Below, piece by piece: positions 45,333 through 53,297 of a stretch of 64,000 bases of DNA (within the stretch, counting starts at the first letter, position 1; every line of letters starts with the position of its first letter). This DNA comes from Roseobacter weihaiensis (GTDB lineage Bacteria > Pseudomonadota > Alphaproteobacteria > Rhodobacterales > Rhodobacteraceae). The position numbers were made by a program, and so were the translations under genes. The stretch covers positions 124,001 to 188,000 of the forward strand of contig NZ_JACNMO010000006.1 in assembly GCF_020622345.1 (NCBI RefSeq), read 5' to 3'. The notes beneath the pieces are model-generated. The model saw only the letters and a program-made list of their open reading frames with translations, searched no databases and had not been told where the DNA came from.

Positions 45333-46064
45333 GTGGCGGAGCTTGGTTTTCAAACAGCAGTTTCACTGATTTACCCGCCGCGTTGTCTCGGATGCGGTGG
45401 ACAGGTCGAAAGTGACTTTGGCCTTTGCGGTGCCTGCTGGCGGGACACGCCCTTTATCGGCGGGTCGATCTGCGACACCTGCGGCACGCCGCTGCCGGGC
45501 GATGATGAGGGCGACGTGCTCAAATGCGATGACTGCATGATCACGCCGCGGCCCTGGGCCAAGGGGCGGGCCGCCCTGCTCTACAAGGATAACGCGCGCC
45601 GATTGGTGCTGGCCCTGAAACACGGTGACCGGCAGGAGATTGCCCAGCCTGCGGCCCTGTGGATGGCGCGCGTGATCGAAGATCTGCCGCTCGACAATAT
45701 GCTCATCGCGCCGATCCCGCTGCATTGGATGCGTCTGCTCAAACGGCGGTACAACCAGTCGGCGCTGCTGGCGCAGGCGCTGGCACGGCATACGGGGTTG
45801 CCGGTATGTCCTGATCTCTTGCAACGTCAGCGGCGCACGCAATCGATGGACGGGCTGACGAAAGAGGTGCGCTTTACCTCCGTCAAGGGCGCGATCCGGG
45901 CGCATCCGCGGCGCCGTCACAGGATGGCGGGCAGGCCGGTGCTTTTGGTGGATGATGTGCTGACCTCGGGGGCGACCTTATCCTCTGCAACCGACGCCTG
46001 TCTGGCCGCCGGATCAGGGCCGGTTTACGTCGTAACCCTAGCGCGCGTGACAAGAAATGCCTAA
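45333..46064 (+). CDS. ComF family phosphoribosyltransferase-like protein
   Basis: About 243 residues. N-terminal zinc ribbon (CLGCGG, then CGAC and CDTC) and C-terminal PRTase fold with the PRPP-loop VLLVDDVLTSGATL, as in ComF/GntX. ComF aids DNA uptake in competent bacteria; the role elsewhere is unclear. I prefer GTG 45333, which has AAGGA 9 bases upstream; ATG 45315 is possible but overlaps the divergent gene's ATG and lacks a ribosome-binding site. Confidence 0.88.
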   Translation: MAELGFQTAVSLIYPPRCLGCGGQVESDFGLCGACWRDTPFIGGSICDTCGTPLPGDDEGDVLKCDDCMITPRPWAKGRAALLYKDNARRLVLALKHGDRQEIAQPAALWMARVIEDLPLDNMLIAPIPLHWMRLLKRRYNQSALLAQALARHTGLPVCPDLLQRQRRTQSMDGLTKEVRFTSVKGAIRAHPRRRHRMAGRPVLLVDDVLTSGATLSSATDACLAAGSGPVYVVTLARVTRNA

Positions 46065-46102
46065 ATGCCTTTTCAACACCTGCGTTGAAAAGGACTGCCA
46101 CG

Positions 46103-46360
46103 ATGAAAAATGTCGAAATCTACACCTCGCCTCTTTGCGGGTTTTGCCATGCGGCCAAGCGGCTTTTGTCGCAAAAGGGCGTGGACTTCGCTGAATTCGA
46201 TGTGCTCAGCAACCCCGACCGCAAACCGGAGATGATCCAGCGCGCCAATGGTGGACGCACGGTGCCGCAGATTTTTGTCGGTGATGTGCATGTTGGCGGG
46301 TGTGACGATCTATACGAGCTGGAACGCAGTGGCAATCTGGACAAGCTTCTGGCGGCATGA
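46103..46360 (+). CDS. grxC: glutaredoxin 3
   Basis: 85 residues, usual for GrxC. Redox motif Cys12-Gly-Phe-Cys15, an unusual variant of the common CPYC; the cis-proline loop GRTVPQIF and the glutathione-binding GGCDDLYELE are intact. ATG 46103 has AAAAGGA 9 bases upstream. Its stop overlaps the next gene's ATG as ATGA. Confidence 0.94.
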   Translation: MKNVEIYTSPLCGFCHAAKRLLSQKGVDFAEFDVLSNPDRKPEMIQRANGGRTVPQIFVGDVHVGGCDDLYELERSGNLDKLLAA

Positions 46361-47190
46361 TGAAGACCGCGCTGATCCAGCTAAACGTCACCGATGATCC
46401 AGCTGAAAACCTGCCGGTTACGCTGGCTTTCATCCGGCAGGCGGCCCGGGACGGCGCAGAATTTGTCCTGACGCCCGAAGTCACCAACTGTCTCTCCACC
46501 AGCCGGGCCCATCAGCAGGATGTGCTGCATCTCGAAGCGGATGATCCGACCCTTGCCGCGCTGTGTGCCGAGGCCGAGGCTTTGGGCATCTGGCTGCTGA
46601 TCGGATCGCTTGCCTTGAAAACAACGGATGCGGATGGCCGCTTTGCCAATCGCTCGTTCATGATTGATCCACAGGGTGAGGTGGTCGCCCGCTACGATAA
46701 AATTCACATGTTCGACGTGCAGGTCACGCCGGAGGAAACATTCCGCGAATCGGATGGCTATCGCCCCGGTGCGCGAGCTGTCACCGCGGCAACCGACTTT
46801 GGCACGGTGGGTATGACCGTCTGCTACGACCTGCGGTTTGCGGCGTTGCATCTGGCCTTGGCGCGGGCCGGCGCGCGCATGTTGACCGTGCCGGCGGCCT
46901 TTTCGCCGGTGACAGGGGCCGCCCATTGGCACACGCTGCTGCGGGCCCGGGCGATCGAAACCGGCTGCTTTGTACTGGCCCCCGCCCAGACCGGCACCCA
47001 CGCCAGCACCCGGCACAAGACCCGATCAACCTATGGGCATTCGCTTGTCGTGACCCCATGGGGCGAGGTGCAATTGGACGCAGGCCGTGCGGCGGGCGTT
47101 TACATGACGGACATCGATATGGGACAAGTGGATGCGGCGCGGGGGAAGGTGCCCAGCCTTGAAAATGCGCGGCCCTTTGACGGACCTTGA
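46357..47190 (+). CDS. carbon-nitrogen hydrolase (nitrilase superfamily, Nit2-like)
   Basis: 277 residues. The Glu-Lys-Cys triad is visible as LTPEVTNC (Glu about 45), YDKIHMFDVQV (Lys about 113) and TVCYDLRF (Cys about 151). The family removes amides such as deaminated glutathione or omega-amidated keto acids. Its coupling with glutaredoxin (ATGA overlap) suggests deaminated glutathione amidase, which is an inference. Two consecutive ATG codons (46357, 46360) are both possible starts. Confidence 0.88.
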   Translation: MMKTALIQLNVTDDPAENLPVTLAFIRQAARDGAEFVLTPEVTNCLSTSRAHQQDVLHLEADDPTLAALCAEAEALGIWLLIGSLALKTTDADGRFANRSFMIDPQGEVVARYDKIHMFDVQVTPEETFRESDGYRPGARAVTAATDFGTVGMTVCYDLRFAALHLALARAGARMLTVPAAFSPVTGAAHWHTLLRARAIETGCFVLAPAQTGTHASTRHKTRSTYGHSLVVTPWGEVQLDAGRAAGVYMTDIDMGQVDAARGKVPSLENARPFDGP

Positions 47191-47634
47191 ATGGATGATG
47201 ACAGGAATTCGCTGGCGATTGCGCTGTTCACCGAGGTGATGGCGGCGGATCACCTCGTGCGTGCGCGGCTCAGCCGGGTGCTGCCAAAGGGTATGGAAAT
47301 CTCGCATTTTTCGGTGCTGAATCATTTGGCTTGGATCGGAGATGAGCGCACACCGGCACAATTGGCGGACACGTTCCACGTCACACGCGGTGCCATGACG
47401 AATACACTCAGCAAACTGGAATGGGCAGGATATGTGCATATCCGGCCCGATTGGGATGACGCCCGGCGCAAGTTTGTCGCGATCAGTCCGGCAGGCCGCC
47501 AGGCGCGCGACCATGCGGTGGGCTCCGTGACACCCGTCATCACGCAGATGGTTGAAAAGATGGGGGCCGATCAGGTGCGTGGCGCGCTCCCCATCCTGCG
47601 TGAGATGCGCATCCAGCTTGGCGATGATACCTAG
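47191..47634 (+). CDS. MarR family transcriptional regulator
   Basis: 147 residues. Winged helix-turn-helix with [52 protein letters not shown], the MarR recognition helix and basic wing. It begins directly after the nitrilase stop, so it is probably cotranscribed with grxC and the hydrolase. The target and the ligand are unknown; no cysteine-based redox switch typical of OhrR is visible. The stop interlocks with ubiG. Confidence 0.9.
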   Translation: MDDDRNSLAIALFTEVMAADHLVRARLSRVLPKGMEISHFSVLNHLAWIGDERTPAQLADTFHVTRGAMTNTLSKLEWAGYVHIRPDWDDARRKFVAISPAGRQARDHAVGSVTPVITQMVEKMGADQVRGALPILREMRIQLGDDT

Positions 47635-48377
47635 GCGGGTTTGACGCTGGCGGTCACGTAATTGACGCTCAGATCGCGATCCGACAGCTTCCAGGACCAC
47701 GACACCGGATTGAACACGAAGCCCTTGCGGTCGACCGGGTCGAGTCCTGCGTCGCGCAGCAGATCGAACAGCTCATCCGGGGTGATGAACTTTGACCATT
47801 CATGTGTGCCCTTGGGCAGCCAGCGCATCACATGCTCGGCCCCGATAATCGCCATCACGTAGGATTTCGGGTTCCGGTTCAGGGTAGAACAGACATGTAA
47901 CCCCCCAGGCTTCAGAAGTTTGCGACAGGCGATGAGGTAGTCGATGGGCGAGGCCACATGTTCCACCACCTCCATATTTAATACGGCATCGAATTGCTCC
48001 CCGGCCTCGGCCAGCGCTTCTGCGGTCGTGTGGCGGTAATCGATCTGGAGCCCGGATTGCTCTGCATGGATGCGGGCCACGGGGATGTTGCGTTCTGCCG
48101 CGTCCGCGCCCACCACATCCGCGCCAAGCCGGGCCATGGGTTCTGCCAGCAGCCCGCCGCCGCAGCCGATGTCGAGAATGCGCAGGCCCTTGAAAGGGGT
48201 CGGTTGCGTTAAATCCCGGTCGAACTCCCCGGCAATCTGGCTGGTGATATAGTCCAGCCGACAGGGGTTGAGCATGTGCAGAGGCTTGAATTTTCCGTTC
48301 TCATCCCACCATTCGGCGGCCATCGCTTCGAATTTAGCGATTTCCGATGGGTCAACGGTTGATTGAGGCGCTTGCAT
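47631..48377 (-). CDS. ubiG: ubiquinone biosynthesis O-methyltransferase
   Basis: 248 residues. Methylates both O positions of the quinone ring precursor. [33 protein letters not shown] is the UbiG opening; SAM loop [61 protein letters not shown] chose ATG 48377, preceded by GGAG at 6 bases; an ATG 12 bases upstream has no ribosome-binding site. Divergent from pip. Confidence 0.95.
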   Translation of the reverse strand: MQAPQSTVDPSEIAKFEAMAAEWWDENGKFKPLHMLNPCRLDYITSQIAGEFDRDLTQPTPFKGLRILDIGCGGGLLAEPMARLGADVVGADAAERNIPVARIHAEQSGLQIDYRHTTAEALAEAGEQFDAVLNMEVVEHVASPIDYLIACRKLLKPGGLHVCSTLNRNPKSYVMAIIGAEHVMRWLPKGTHEWSKFITPDELFDLLRDAGLDPVDRKGFVFNPVSWSWKLSDRDLSVNYVTASVKPA

Positions 48378-48425
48378 TCTGATCTCCATATGCTCAAGTG
48401 CGTTTCCGTATTATATAGGCCTGTA

Positions 48426-49397
48426 ATGGACAAGTTCCCGGACCAAAAGCGCGCAGTGCAATATCTCTACCCGCCGATCGATCCTTTCGATCAGCGGATG
48501 ATCGACGTGGGCCAGGGGCATCGGGTCTATATGGAGCAATGCGGCAATCCCGAGGGCCTGCCGGTGATTGTTTTTCATGGCGGTCCGGGGGGTGGATGCA
48601 GCCCAGCAATGCGGCGCTATTTCGACCCTGAGGTCTACCGGGTGATTCTCTTTGATCAGCGCGGCTGCGGCCGGTCGCGGCCCCATGCCAGCGTGACCCA
48701 TAATACAACCTGGCATCTCGTCGATGACATCGAACTGATCCGCCGCACGCTGGAGATCGACAGTTGGGTCGTCTTTGGCGGCAGCTGGGGGGCCACCCTG
48801 GCCCTAATCTATGCACAGGCGCATCCTGCCCATGTCAGTCACCTGGTGCTGCGCGGTGTCTTCCTGATGACCCAGGCGGAGCTTGACTGGTTCTACGGCG
48901 GCGGGGCCGGAAAATTCTGGCCGGAAGTTTGGGAGCGGTTTACCTCGCTGATCCCGGAGGACGAACAGGGGGACCTGATCGAAGCCTACCGGCAGCGGCT
49001 CTTTTCGGGGGATATGTCGCAAGAGACGCGCTACGCCAAAGCGTGGTCCGGTTGGGAGAATGCGCTGGCGTCGATTCATTCCTCCGGCACCATCGGGGAC
49101 AGCCCCGGTGAATACGCCCGGGCCTTTGCGCGGCTGGAGAATCACTACTTCTCCAACGCGGGTTTTTTGAGCTTTGATGGCCAGATCATGGCCCATGTCG
49201 GTCGGATTGCGCATATTCCAGGCGTGATTGTGCAGGGGCGGTATGATATGATCTGCCCGCCCACCAGTGCCTATGCGCTGGCGGACGCGTGGGACAATTG
49301 CGAGCTGAAGATGGTGCGCAACGCAGGTCACGCGCTTTCCGAACCGGGCATCAGCGCAGAGCTGGTGCGCACCATGGACAGGATTGCGGGAAGATGA
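48426..49397 (+). CDS. pip: proline iminopeptidase
   Basis: 323 residues. Alpha/beta-hydrolase of family S33 removing N-terminal proline. HGGPGGGCSP is the oxyanion region, FGGSWGATLALIYAQAHP holds nucleophile Ser120, and GRYDMICPP and NAGHALSEPG supply the acid and base. Length and motif order are typical. Its stop overlaps the next gene's ATG (ATGA), linking it with a peptide-type solute-binding protein. Confidence 0.94.
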   Translation: MDKFPDQKRAVQYLYPPIDPFDQRMIDVGQGHRVYMEQCGNPEGLPVIVFHGGPGGGCSPAMRRYFDPEVYRVILFDQRGCGRSRPHASVTHNTTWHLVDDIELIRRTLEIDSWVVFGGSWGATLALIYAQAHPAHVSHLVLRGVFLMTQAELDWFYGGGAGKFWPEVWERFTSLIPEDEQGDLIEAYRQRLFSGDMSQETRYAKAWSGWENALASIHSSGTIGDSPGEYARAFARLENHYFSNAGFLSFDGQIMAHVGRIAHIPGVIVQGRYDMICPPTSAYALADAWDNCELKMVRNAGHALSEPGISAELVRTMDRIAGR

Positions 49398-50287
49398 CTC
49401 GACGACCCTTTATCGACCGCCGGGCGCTTTTTGCTTCGGGTGCGGCGGCAGCCCTGCTGGCGGCCACGGGCCTGTCGGCGCAGGCGGGTCCCGCACGCGG
49501 CGGACGCCTGCGGGCGGCGTTGTCGGGGGCGTCGCGGCAGGATCGCTTTGACGTCACACAGGATCACGGGCTCTTTATGCAGGTGGCCATGGTCGGGACG
49601 ATCTTTGACACCCTGACCGAAGTGGCCGCGGACGGGACCCTGCGCGGCGAGCTTGCCATCGGCTGGCAGGGCAATGCGGATGCCCGCGTCTGGACCTTTC
49701 AGCTGCGCGACGGGGTCGATTTCCACGATGGCCGTCGCTTTACTGCGCGGGATGTTGTCACGTCCTTCGATCTGCATTGCTCAACGCTGCTGTCGGATGT
49801 GGCGGAGAACGAGGCGCAGGGCCCCGACCGGTTGCGAATTGTGCTGCATGCGGGTGACCCGGATTTCCCCTACCGCCTGTCTGACCCGCGTCTGGTCATC
49901 TACCCGGCGGGTAACATGGCGCAGGCGATGGCTGACGGGATCGGCACTGGGCTCTACCGTCTGCACCGGTTCCAGCCGGGACGGCAGGTGCTGGCTCACC
50001 GGGTCGAGCATCACTACAAGGATGGTCAGGCCGGCTGGTTCGATACGGTTGAACTTGTGGCTCTTTCGTCAGACGCCGTTCGGGCCGAAGCCCTGCGTGA
50101 GCATTACGTGGATGCCGCCGATCTGACCCATACTGCCGATTTACAGGATCTTGCGGGGATCACGGTTCTGCCGGAAGAGCATTTCATGACCACGGCGGTG
50201 GATGATTGCCTGGCGCTGCCGGCGCAGGTCGGATCACGCTGGCCGATGGATAACCTGCGCGCGGCAGAACGGTGGTGGATGGCCTGA
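49394..50287 (+). CDS. shortened family 5 (peptide-type) solute-binding protein
   Basis: 297 residues, against about 500 or more for normal DppA/OppA-like proteins. Tat-like signal (RRPFIDRRALFASGAAAALLAAT), then GTIFDTLTEVAADGTLRGELAIGW and WTFQLRDGVDFHDGRRFTARDVVTSF, clear SBP_bac_5 features of lobe I, with part of lobe II and then a stop. No frameshift is evident inside and the following 140 bases do not continue the fold. It may be a reduced functional version or a decayed gene. ATGA overlap with pip suggests a role in peptide use; no permease genes are near. Confidence 0.8.
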   Translation: MTRRPFIDRRALFASGAAAALLAATGLSAQAGPARGGRLRAALSGASRQDRFDVTQDHGLFMQVAMVGTIFDTLTEVAADGTLRGELAIGWQGNADARVWTFQLRDGVDFHDGRRFTARDVVTSFDLHCSTLLSDVAENEAQGPDRLRIVLHAGDPDFPYRLSDPRLVIYPAGNMAQAMADGIGTGLYRLHRFQPGRQVLAHRVEHHYKDGQAGWFDTVELVALSSDAVRAEALREHYVDAADLTHTADLQDLAGITVLPEEHFMTTAVDDCLALPAQVGSRWPMDNLRAAERWWMA

Positions 50288-50378
50288 GACAAGGGGGGTT
50301 GCGGTGACTGTGCCGGAGGGCTATATCACCTTCAACAGCGGCGCTCTCGGGTCCAAACCGAAAGCCCACCGAAAATTC

Positions 50379-50405
50379 AAACGGGCCGCGCGCCCGTTTT
50401 TTTTG
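50379..50405 (+). terminator. intrinsic terminator before rimP
   Basis: AAACGGGC (50379-50386), CGCGC loop, GCCCGTTT (50392-50399) and an unbroken T-run to 50404. Perfect 8-pair stem. It either ends the pip/binding-protein transcript or acts as an attenuator in the rimP-nusA-infB leader; it lies 27 bases before the rimP ATG. Confidence 0.85.
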
Positions 50406-50431
50406 TGCCTGATGGAAACCTTGAAAGACCG

Positions 50432-51022
50432 ATGACAAACGACCTGATTGCCAAAGCTGCCATCGACCGTCGCATGGCCGAGATCATCACCCCGGTGATC
50501 GAGGATATGGGGTTTGAACTGGTGCGTGTGCGGCTGATGTCGGGCAAGTCCACGACGCTTCAGATCATGGCGGACAAGCCCGACGGCGGCATCGAGGTCG
50601 ACGATTGTGGCGAGATCAGCCAGGCGGTTGGGGCGGTTCTCGATGTCGAAGACCCGATTCTGGACGAATACACGCTCGAGGTTTCCAGCCCCGGCATCGA
50701 CCGCCCGCTGACCCGGCTGAAAGACTTCGAGATGTTCGAAGGTTACGAGGCCAAGATCGAGACGGCGGAGATGATCGACGGGCGCCGGCGCTTCAAGGGC
50801 GCGCTGGCGGGCATCGAAGAGGATGAGGTTCTCATCAATGTGGATGAGGGCACGATCGGGCTGAAATTCGAGTGGTTGTCTGACGCCAAGCTCGTGCTGA
50901 CAGATGATCTGATCAAGGAAATGCTGCGCCAGCGTAAGGCCGCGGGCGCAATCGACGAAACCAAGTTTGACGAAATATCCGACGAATTAGACACGGATCA
51001 TTCCGCTGAGGGAGATAGGTAA
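50432..51022 (+). CDS. rimP: ribosome maturation factor RimP
   Basis: 196 residues. Needed for 30S subunit maturation. N-terminal domain with [19 protein letters not shown] and [26 protein letters not shown], then [28 protein letters not shown], all typical. I chose ATG 50432; an ATG-like start at 50405 would place the start within the terminator T-run. The nusA ATG follows directly after the stop. Confidence 0.94.
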   Translation: MTNDLIAKAAIDRRMAEIITPVIEDMGFELVRVRLMSGKSTTLQIMADKPDGGIEVDDCGEISQAVGAVLDVEDPILDEYTLEVSSPGIDRPLTRLKDFEMFEGYEAKIETAEMIDGRRRFKGALAGIEEDEVLINVDEGTIGLKFEWLSDAKLVLTDDLIKEMLRQRKAAGAIDETKFDEISDELDTDHSAEGDR

Positions 51023-52645
51023 ATGGCGATTACGTCCGCAAACCAGCTTGAGTTATTGCAAACCGCCGAGGCTGTGGCCCGCGAAAAGATGATCGATCCC
51101 GGTCTGGTGGTCGAGGCGATGGAGGAATCACTCGCCCGCGCGGCCAAGTCCCGTTACGGCGCGGAGATGGACATTCGCGTGCACATCGACCGCAAGACCG
51201 GCCGCGCTACATTTACCCGCGTGCGCACCGTGGTTGAGGAAGAGGAGCTTGAGAATTATCAGGCCGAGTTCACGGTCGAGCAGGCCAAGCAATATCTGGA
51301 TGACCCCAAGGTGGGCGATACCTTTGTCGAGGAAGTCCCCCCGGTTGAGATGGGCCGCATCGCCGCGCAATCCGCCAAACAGGTGATTCTGCAAAAAGTG
51401 CGCGAGGCCGAGCGGGATCGCCAGTTCGAGGAATTCAAGGATCGCGCGGGCACCATCATCAATGGCCAGGTCAAGCGCGAGGAATACGGCAACGTCATCG
51501 TCGATGTGGGCGCGGGCGAAGCGATCCTGCGCCGCAACGAAAAGATCGGGCGCGAAAGCTACCGGCCCAACGACCGTATCCGGGTCTACATCAAGGATGT
51601 GCGCCGCGAACAGCGTGGCCCGCAGATTTTCCTCAGCCGGACAGCACCCGAATTCATGGCTGAGCTTTTCAAGATGGAAGTGCCGGAAATCTATGATGGC
51701 ATTATCGAGATCAAGGCGGTTGCCCGTGACCCCGGCAGCCGGGCCAAGATCGCCGTGATTTCCTATGATAACTCCATCGATCCGGTGGGCGCCTGTGTGG
51801 GGATGCGCGGCTCTCGCGTGCAGGCCGTGGTGAACGAGCTGCAGGGCGAAAAGATAGACATCATCCCCTGGAACGAAGACCAGCCGACCTTCCTTGTGAA
51901 CGCGTTGCAACCGGCGGAAGTCTCCAAGGTGGTTCTGGACGAGGAAGCGGGCAAGATCGAGGTCGTGGTGCCGGAAGAGCAGCTCAGCCTCGCGATTGGC
52001 CGCCGCGGTCAGAACGTGCGGCTGGCCAGCCAGCTGACCGGTCTCGACATCGACATCATGACCGAAGAGCAGGAAAGCGCGCGCCGTCAGGCCGAGTTCG
52101 AACTGCGCACCAAGCTCTTTGTCGACAATCTCGACCTGGATGAGTTCTTTGCCCAGCTTCTGGTCTCCGAAGGCTTCTCCAACCTCGAAGAGGTGGCCTA
52201 CGTGGAGATTGACGAACTGCTGGTCATCGATGGTGTCGATGAGGACACCGCCAATGAGCTTCAGGCCCGCGCCCGCGACGTGCTTGAGGCACAGAACAAA
52301 GCGGCGCTGGAGAACGCCCGCAGCATGGGCGTTGAAGACAGCCTGGTTGAATTTGAGGGCCTCACGCCCCAGATGATTGAGGCATTGGCGAAGGATGACG
52401 TCAAAACGCTGGAAGACTTCGCAACCTGCGCAGATTGGGAACTGGCCGGTGGCTGGACAAGCGTTGATGGTGAGCGGGTGAAAGACGATGGCGTTCTGGA
52501 ACCCTTTGATGTTTCGTTGGAGGAAGCGCAGGACCTGATTATGACAGCGCGCGTGATGTTGGGCTGGGTCGATCCGGCTGATCTGGAGGCGGACGCCGCA
52601 GAGGACGCTGCGGACGTCGAAGAGACGGAGGAAGCCGAGGTCTGA
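51023..52645 (+). CDS. nusA: transcription termination/antitermination protein NusA
   Basis: 540 residues. RNA polymerase-binding N-terminal domain, S1 domain ([37 protein letters not shown]), two KH domains (including [23 protein letters not shown] and [23 protein letters not shown]) and C-terminal acidic repeats ([19 protein letters not shown]). The acidic tail ends in a Glu/Asp/Ala-rich stretch. Second gene of the rimP-nusA-ylxR-infB operon. Confidence 0.97.
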   Translation: MAITSANQLELLQTAEAVAREKMIDPGLVVEAMEESLARAAKSRYGAEMDIRVHIDRKTGRATFTRVRTVVEEEELENYQAEFTVEQAKQYLDDPKVGDTFVEEVPPVEMGRIAAQSAKQVILQKVREAERDRQFEEFKDRAGTIINGQVKREEYGNVIVDVGAGEAILRRNEKIGRESYRPNDRIRVYIKDVRREQRGPQIFLSRTAPEFMAELFKMEVPEIYDGIIEIKAVARDPGSRAKIAVISYDNSIDPVGACVGMRGSRVQAVVNELQGEKIDIIPWNEDQPTFLVNALQPAEVSKVVLDEEAGKIEVVVPEEQLSLAIGRRGQNVRLASQLTGLDIDIMTEEQESARRQAEFELRTKLFVDNLDLDEFFAQLLVSEGFSNLEEVAYVEIDELLVIDGVDEDTANELQARARDVLEAQNKAALENARSMGVEDSLVEFEGLTPQMIEALAKDDVKTLEDFATCADWELAGGWTSVDGERVKDDGVLEPFDVSLEEAQDLIMTARVMLGWVDPADLEADAAEDAADVEETEEAEV

Positions 52646-52667
52646 TTTCAGGCCTCGGGGTCTCAGG

Positions 52668-53288
52668 ATGGGTCGCGGTGGCGCTCCCAAAGACCGCGGT
52701 GACGGTCCCGACCGCAAGTGCATTGCCACAGGCGAGGTGCAACCCAAATATGGGCTCATCCGTTTCGTGGTTGGGCCGGACAGGCAGATTGTGCCGGATA
52801 TTCTGGGCAAACTGCCGGGACGTGGTATATATGTTTCTGCTGATCGTGCGGCGATTGACAAAGCCGCGCGGAAGGGTCTTTTTGCGCGCTCAGCGAAATC
52901 GCCGGTCAAGGTGCCAGACAATCTGATCGACGAGGTCGAGACACAGCTTGCCCGCCGGGTGGTGGATTTGATCTCGCTCCAGCGCAAGGCGGGTAAAGCG
53001 GTTGCTGGTTTTGAGAAGGTAAAAACGTGGCTGCAGATGGAAGAGGCAGAGGTTCTCATTCAGGCGGTTGACGGCTCCGGTCGGGGCAAATCGAAATTGA
53101 GTACGCCGCACTACGGGTCATATATTGGCTGGTTGACGGCAGATGAATTGGGTTTGGCATTTGGACGGCAAACTGTGATACATGGGGCGCTCGCCTCTGG
53201 TGGACTCACGCAACGTGTTGTAGAGGAAGCCCAACGACTTAAAGGCGTGCGCGTAAACGAGGGTGGCAAGGGCCATCCGAAAGGATAG
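52668..53288 (+). CDS. YlxR-domain RNA-binding protein fused to an L7Ae-like domain
   Basis: 206 residues. N-terminal YlxR (DUF448): DRKCIATGEVQPKYGLIRFVVGPD and GKLPGRGIYVSADRAAIDKAARKGLF. The C-terminal half (LISLQRKAGKAVAGFEKVKTWLQMEEAEVLIQAVDGS) resembles L7Ae/L30e-type ribosomal proteins. This fused form sits between nusA and infB in Alphaproteobacteria. YlxR has been reported as a nucleoid or RNase P-associated protein in other bacteria; role here unknown. 22 bases after nusA. Confidence 0.9.
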   Translation: MGRGGAPKDRGDGPDRKCIATGEVQPKYGLIRFVVGPDRQIVPDILGKLPGRGIYVSADRAAIDKAARKGLFARSAKSPVKVPDNLIDEVETQLARRVVDLISLQRKAGKAVAGFEKVKTWLQMEEAEVLIQAVDGSGRGKSKLSTPHYGSYIGWLTADELGLAFGRQTVIHGALASGGLTQRVVEEAQRLKGVRVNEGGKGHPKG

Positions 53289-53297
53289 ACGAGCTTC

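Noticed and set aside
50300-50376. Possible tRNA-like fold before rimP (CGGGTCCAAACCG resembles a T-arm)
   Set aside because: The loop lacks the TTCRA form and no matching acceptor stem or anticodon arm could be drawn.
50301-50435. Short plus-strand frame beginning [13 protein letters not shown]
   Set aside because: No ribosome-binding site judged convincing, and the frame runs through a perfect intrinsic terminator into the rimP start.
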